Shown piece after piece: positions 32,909 to 35,479 of a DNA stretch of 35,479 nt (position 1 is its first letter; each line of letters starts with the position of its first letter). The notes under the pieces are model-generated. The model saw only the letters and a program-made list of their open reading frames with translations, was not told where the DNA came from and did not search any database. The position numbers and the translations under genes are program-made. Source of the stretch: Kiloniella laminariae DSM 19542 (GTDB lineage: Bacteria > Pseudomonadota > Alphaproteobacteria > Kiloniellales > Kiloniellaceae). The stretch spans positions 1 to 35,479 of the forward strand of contig NZ_KB893143.1 of the NCBI RefSeq assembly GCF_000374005.1, in the 5' to 3' direction.

Positions 32909-34510
32909 ATGAGGAGGAAGAAGCAGAAGATCTCTTTGTTGATCACTCAGGGGAAAGCGCATTCTAAAAAAGAAGTATTCCGGGCACTTTATATTATTTT
33001 TGCTCAAGATCTTGCAGATAAGAATTTCCTAGCTGTCGGACAGACGCCTGAAAGTTTTGCAGAAACACGGCTCTACTGTCACTTGAACGCTAAAGGGTAT
33101 CTTCAGTCATTTGATTTGTTACAGTCGAGTATTATCACTGTTTCAAGTGAACAAATTCAGGATAGAGAAACACGATTCTGGCATGAGGTATTGGAAGGTG
33201 GTGAAGGACAGTGCTTATCGCTAAGGCTTGATTCCGAGATGCTTGATGATGAGTGTTCCTGTCATCTTCCTACAAGCTTAGAAAAAAAGAATTACTTGTT
33301 TCATATCTTACCCAAAAAATCGGGATTTGCTGCAAAAGTCCAAAGAGATTTGTTTTTTCAGCCGACTGCGAAGTTATGGACTGACTATGGACCTCAACAC
33401 GATACATTTTTTCGTTCTTTTGGATATACTGTTCTCGGCCCGGTCTTTTATAGCTATGGGCATTGGGTTATTGAACAGAACGTACAAACTCCTTTCTTTG
33501 GTATTATGCGCGAAGGGCAATTTTTATCTGAAGTTGTTGCTCGTTTGGGTGGAGAGATAGGGGGCCTCCTTTATATAAACAGATCCCTCTCTCTTAAAGC
33601 TAGTTTAGGTGATGCTAATGAAGAAGATGCACTCATAAATTTTCTTGTAAGAAGCAGAATTGAACCTCTTTCACTGAAGGCGGCATTAGATCAGTTGAAT
33701 GTTTCCGTTCGCCAGGAGCAACTTCCTTTCTCCCCGGAAACATTGTTGTCGATTGAAATACTGCCGAAAATACTTTCTTGGCTAAACGAAAAAAATATCA
33801 AAGATCAAATTGTGTACTCTGCTTTTCAGCTTCAAGAAAGACTTCTTAGACACATCGAAAATGTGCTTTCTGGGCATGAAGGAGACCTGTATCTACTTGA
33901 TATGGGATATGCGGGTAATATACTTTCGAACTTACAAAAAATATTCATATACAGAAATATGAACTTAATGTGCCGGGGACGGTTTCTTTTATCAAGTGTT
34001 GGAGCGGTCTGGGCTCAGCAAAGATGTGAAGTCCTAGGTTTTTTGGCCCAGAATGGTGCTCCGGCAAAATTTTCTCATTTATATTTCCGCACACCTGAAA
34101 TTTTGGAGCTATGTGCAAGTGCAAATCTAGGAACAACCATTGATTATACTGTCTCAGGTGAACCGATATGTGATCTGTCTCCTCTTCCATTCCAGCAGTA
34201 TGATGAAATTTTGGAAATTCAAAAAGGGATTTTTAACTATATTGACGACTTTAAGGGGGGGGGGGCACTAAAGACTGACCTCGATGAACTTAAACTACAG
34301 TCTCAAAATATCCTGTCTCGCCTTATCCGGCAGCCAAATCTTCAAGAGGCTGAAAAACTCGGGCGTTGGTCTTATGACGAGAATATGGGAGATAAAAAAG
34401 GTAGGAAATTGATCGAGTTTAATAAAGAAAATCTTGATTATGTAAAAACTTCGCGTGGTGAGTTATTCTGGCCTCAAGCTAGGCAGGTTCTAGATAATGT
34501 GGTTGAGTAA
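32909..34510 (+). CDS. Large protein resembling the C-terminal region of HAD-containing glycan proteins
   Basis: A 533-residue protein of uncertain function. The segment from about 170, FGYTVLGPVFYSYGHWVIEQ, followed by GIMREGQFLSEVV and LYINRSL, resembles the region that follows the HAD domain in large HAD-containing O-antigen cluster proteins; DLYLLDMGYAGNILSNLQ is another conserved-looking core. The HAD part itself is encoded by the next gene, overlapping by 14 bases, so this is a split and reordered version of that architecture. A run of 11 G (34255-34265) at about residue 450 makes it a strong candidate for slipped-strand phase variation. An AGGAGG directly after the ATG is odd, since there is no good ribosome-binding site upstream. 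Function not assigned. Confidence 0.6.
   Translation: MRRKKQKISLLITQGKAHSKKEVFRALYIIFAQDLADKNFLAVGQTPESFAETRLYCHLNAKGYLQSFDLLQSSIITVSSEQIQDRETRFWHEVLEGGEGQCLSLRLDSEMLDDECSCHLPTSLEKKNYLFHILPKKSGFAAKVQRDLFFQPTAKLWTDYGPQHDTFFRSFGYTVLGPVFYSYGHWVIEQNVQTPFFGIMREGQFLSEVVARLGGEIGGLLYINRSLSLKASLGDANEEDALINFLVRSRIEPLSLKAALDQLNVSVRQEQLPFSPETLLSIEILPKILSWLNEKNIKDQIVYSAFQLQERLLRHIENVLSGHEGDLYLLDMGYAGNILSNLQKIFIYRNMNLMCRGRFLLSSVGAVWAQQRCEVLGFLAQNGAPAKFSHLYFRTPEILELCASANLGTTIDYTVSGEPICDLSPLPFQQYDEILEIQKGIFNYIDDFKGGGALKTDLDELKLQSQNILSRLIRQPNLQEAEKLGRWSYDENMGDKKGRKLIEFNKENLDYVKTSRGELFWPQARQVLDNVVE
34255..34265 (+). repeat. Poly-G tract (11 G) inside a coding region
   Basis: Eleven consecutive G residues encode Gly-Gly-Gly flanked by Lys and Ala codons. 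It is the longest homopolymer in the window. Loss or gain of one G would shift the frame for the last 80 or so residues of the 533-residue protein and alter its overlap with the downstream HAD gene. G8 tracts at 31402-31409 and 34994-35001 occur in the two adjacent genes. Confidence 0.8.
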
Positions 34511-35252
34511 GCTCAATCGTGTTTTGAGGCAGGCAGATATCAAAGTGATCTCTGTTGATGTCTTTGACACATTACTTTTACGTACAACCCGGCCAGAGTT
34601 ACAAAGGTTTAGAGACTTTGTACAAAAGCAACATGCGTTTTTCTTACTTGAGGATTTTTTTTCGGTTGAAGAACTTTATCAGTCTCGTTTAAGAGCGGGG
34701 AAAGTTCTTTATGATCGAATTAAAAATACGGATGGGAACGTAGAAGTAACTTACCAAGATATCTGTCTGCAGATGCAAACAGAACTTCCTCTTTTGAAAC
34801 AACTACAAAATGATTGGTGGCGTAACTTTCTCGCAATAGAGCTCGCTCAGGAGTTGACAGGGCTAACTCCTCGCAAGGATCTGTGGGACTTATTAAAACA
34901 CTATGAAAACAAAGGAAAAACGGTAATTTTTTCAAGTGACATGTATCTAAATACCTCCAGTTTAGGCTTCCTTCTTGAAAAGCTCTTTGATGAGGGGGGG
35001 GATACAGAAATTTATGTTAGTAGCGATTTACAAAAAACGAAACGGCAGGGAACACTATATCGATTGTTGTTGGAAAAGTTTCAGATTGAACCAAGGCAAA
35101 TGATCCATATTGGTGATAATTTTGTTTCTGATATTTTTATTCCCAAGGCTATGGGGATCCAAACATATTATTTACCCAGATCCTTATTGTGGAGGTTGTT
35201 ACAGAGCATTAGGAAAAAAAACTACGCCAATAGTTTAAGGAGAAAGGGTTAG
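34497..35252 (+). CDS. HAD-superfamily hydrolase-like protein, 3' end formed by the IS junction
   Basis: A 251-residue HAD protein. Motif I is SVDVFDTLL (nucleophile D21; the +2 residue is Phe, not Asp, as in dehalogenase-like HADs), motif II is FSSDMY, a Lys-containing TKRQGTLYR serves as motif III, and HIGDNFVSDI is motif IV. It starts inside the preceding gene (14-base overlap). A G8 run lies at 34994-35001. The stop codon TAG uses as its last base the first G of the IS3 terminus at 35252, so the original reading frame may have been longer and cut by the IS. It probably works with the upstream gene product in glycan synthesis; the reaction is unknown. Confidence 0.72.
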   Translation: MWLSKLNRVLRQADIKVISVDVFDTLLLRTTRPELQRFRDFVQKQHAFFLLEDFFSVEELYQSRLRAGKVLYDRIKNTDGNVEVTYQDICLQMQTELPLLKQLQNDWWRNFLAIELAQELTGLTPRKDLWDLLKHYENKGKTVIFSSDMYLNTSSLGFLLEKLFDEGGDTEIYVSSDLQKTKRQGTLYRLLLEKFQIEPRQMIHIGDNFVSDIFIPKAMGIQTYYLPRSLLWRLLQSIRKKNYANSLRRKG

Positions 35253-35479
35253 GTAATCCTCCCATTTTTAATGGGCTCATTCAGTAGAATTTACGCAGCC
35301 ATTTTCAGTTTCATTGCAGGCGTGATACCGCCAATGCCCATGTTGGGGCGTTCGTTGTTGTAAGTCCATAGCCATTGTGTGGCCAGATCCTGTGCCTCCT
35401 CGATTGTTTCAAAGATATACTGGCCAAGCCATTCACCACGAACCGTGCGGTTATAGCGCTCGATATAAGCATTTTGTTG
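35252..35479 (-). mobile_element. 3' part of an IS3-family insertion sequence (right copy)
   Basis: The terminus begins GGTAATCCTCCC at 35252 and contains a CCCATT/AATGGG hairpin. The first 95 bases are identical to the reverse complement of positions 1-95. The element is in the opposite orientation to the left copy, so both 3' ends face the gene block, as in a composite transposon with inverted IS arms. It continues beyond the window. Confidence 0.9.
35291..35479 (-). CDS. IS3-family transposase (OrfB), C-terminal part
   Basis: Sixty-two residues of the integrase-core transposase are readable, cut by the window edge. NAYIERYNRTVRGEWL contains the third catalytic acid of the DDE triad, followed by TIEEAQ, WTYNNERPNMGIGG and the ending KLKMAA. 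This is the standard C-terminus of IS3-group (IS51/IS407-like) OrfB proteins. The transposase would cut and join the IS ends; completeness cannot be judged. Confidence 0.9.
   Translation of the reverse strand, partial: QQNAYIERYNRTVRGEWLGQYIFETIEEAQDLATQWLWTYNNERPNMGIGGITPAMKLKMAA

Noticed and set aside
1-35479. CRISPR array, tRNA or rRNA genes, flippase (wzx), polymerase (wzy) or ABC exporter
   Set aside because: I saw no regularly spaced repeats, no tRNA- or rRNA-like segments, and no open frame with multiple membrane segments in either strand.

Overview
The window is a surface-polysaccharide (O-antigen or capsule type) biosynthesis island of about 35 kb, lying between two inward-facing 3' ends of the same IS3-family element. 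Positions 1-95 are the exact reverse complement of 35252-35346, so the whole block has the form of a composite transposon or an island bounded by inverted IS copies. The genes lean towards AT, use many TTG/GTG starts and often overlap by 1-4 bases. Gene content (GDP-fucose pathway, WbpB/WbpE-type enzymes, heptose-type enzymes, FkbM methyltransferases) fits a Gram-negative proteobacterium, possibly an alphaproteobacterium; the genus cannot be fixed from the sequence.

Layout. 103-2030 (minus strand): two methyltransferases. From 2277 everything except the right-hand IS reads on the plus strand. 2277-7791: a glycosyltransferase, an FkbM methyltransferase, a WbpB/WlbA-like dehydrogenase translationally coupled to a WbpE-like aminotransferase, and a CgeB-like glycosyltransferase. 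7801-8593: a tiny ORF resembling the start of an acyltransferase, then a methyltransferase. 8800-11846: a fused E1 alpha-beta 2-oxoacid dehydrogenase component, coupled to a protein made of a lipoyl domain, a probable peripheral subunit-binding domain and a NeuD/PglD-type acyltransferase. 11865-17776: two radical SAM proteins, a glycosyltransferase and two sugar epimerase/reductases. 17836-25801: a heptose-like module (SIS isomerase, transaldolase, Gfo/Idh oxidoreductase, UDP-sugar dehydrogenase homologue lacking the catalytic Cys, SDR, GmhB-like phosphatase, domain-swapped HldE-like kinase/nucleotidyltransferase, aminotransferase), with a hairpin terminator at 22937-22974. 25874-26300: an internally deleted IS1595-family element with an 8-base target duplication. 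26404-29857: manC, GDP-fucose synthase and gmd. 29962-35252: a methyltransferase, a two-domain glycosyltransferase, a large HAD-associated protein and a HAD protein; the last three each carry a poly-G run of 8-11.

Together the genes can make GDP-L-fucose, a diamino-uronic-type sugar and an activated (possibly amino) heptose-like sugar, decorate them with methyl and acyl groups, and join them. No flippase, polymerase or ABC exporter is visible, so assembly and export must be encoded elsewhere. The most novel-looking part is the E1 plus lipoyl-acyltransferase pair, which suggests acyl groups drawn from a 2-oxoacid and carried on lipoyl-lysine straight to a sugar acyltransferase.
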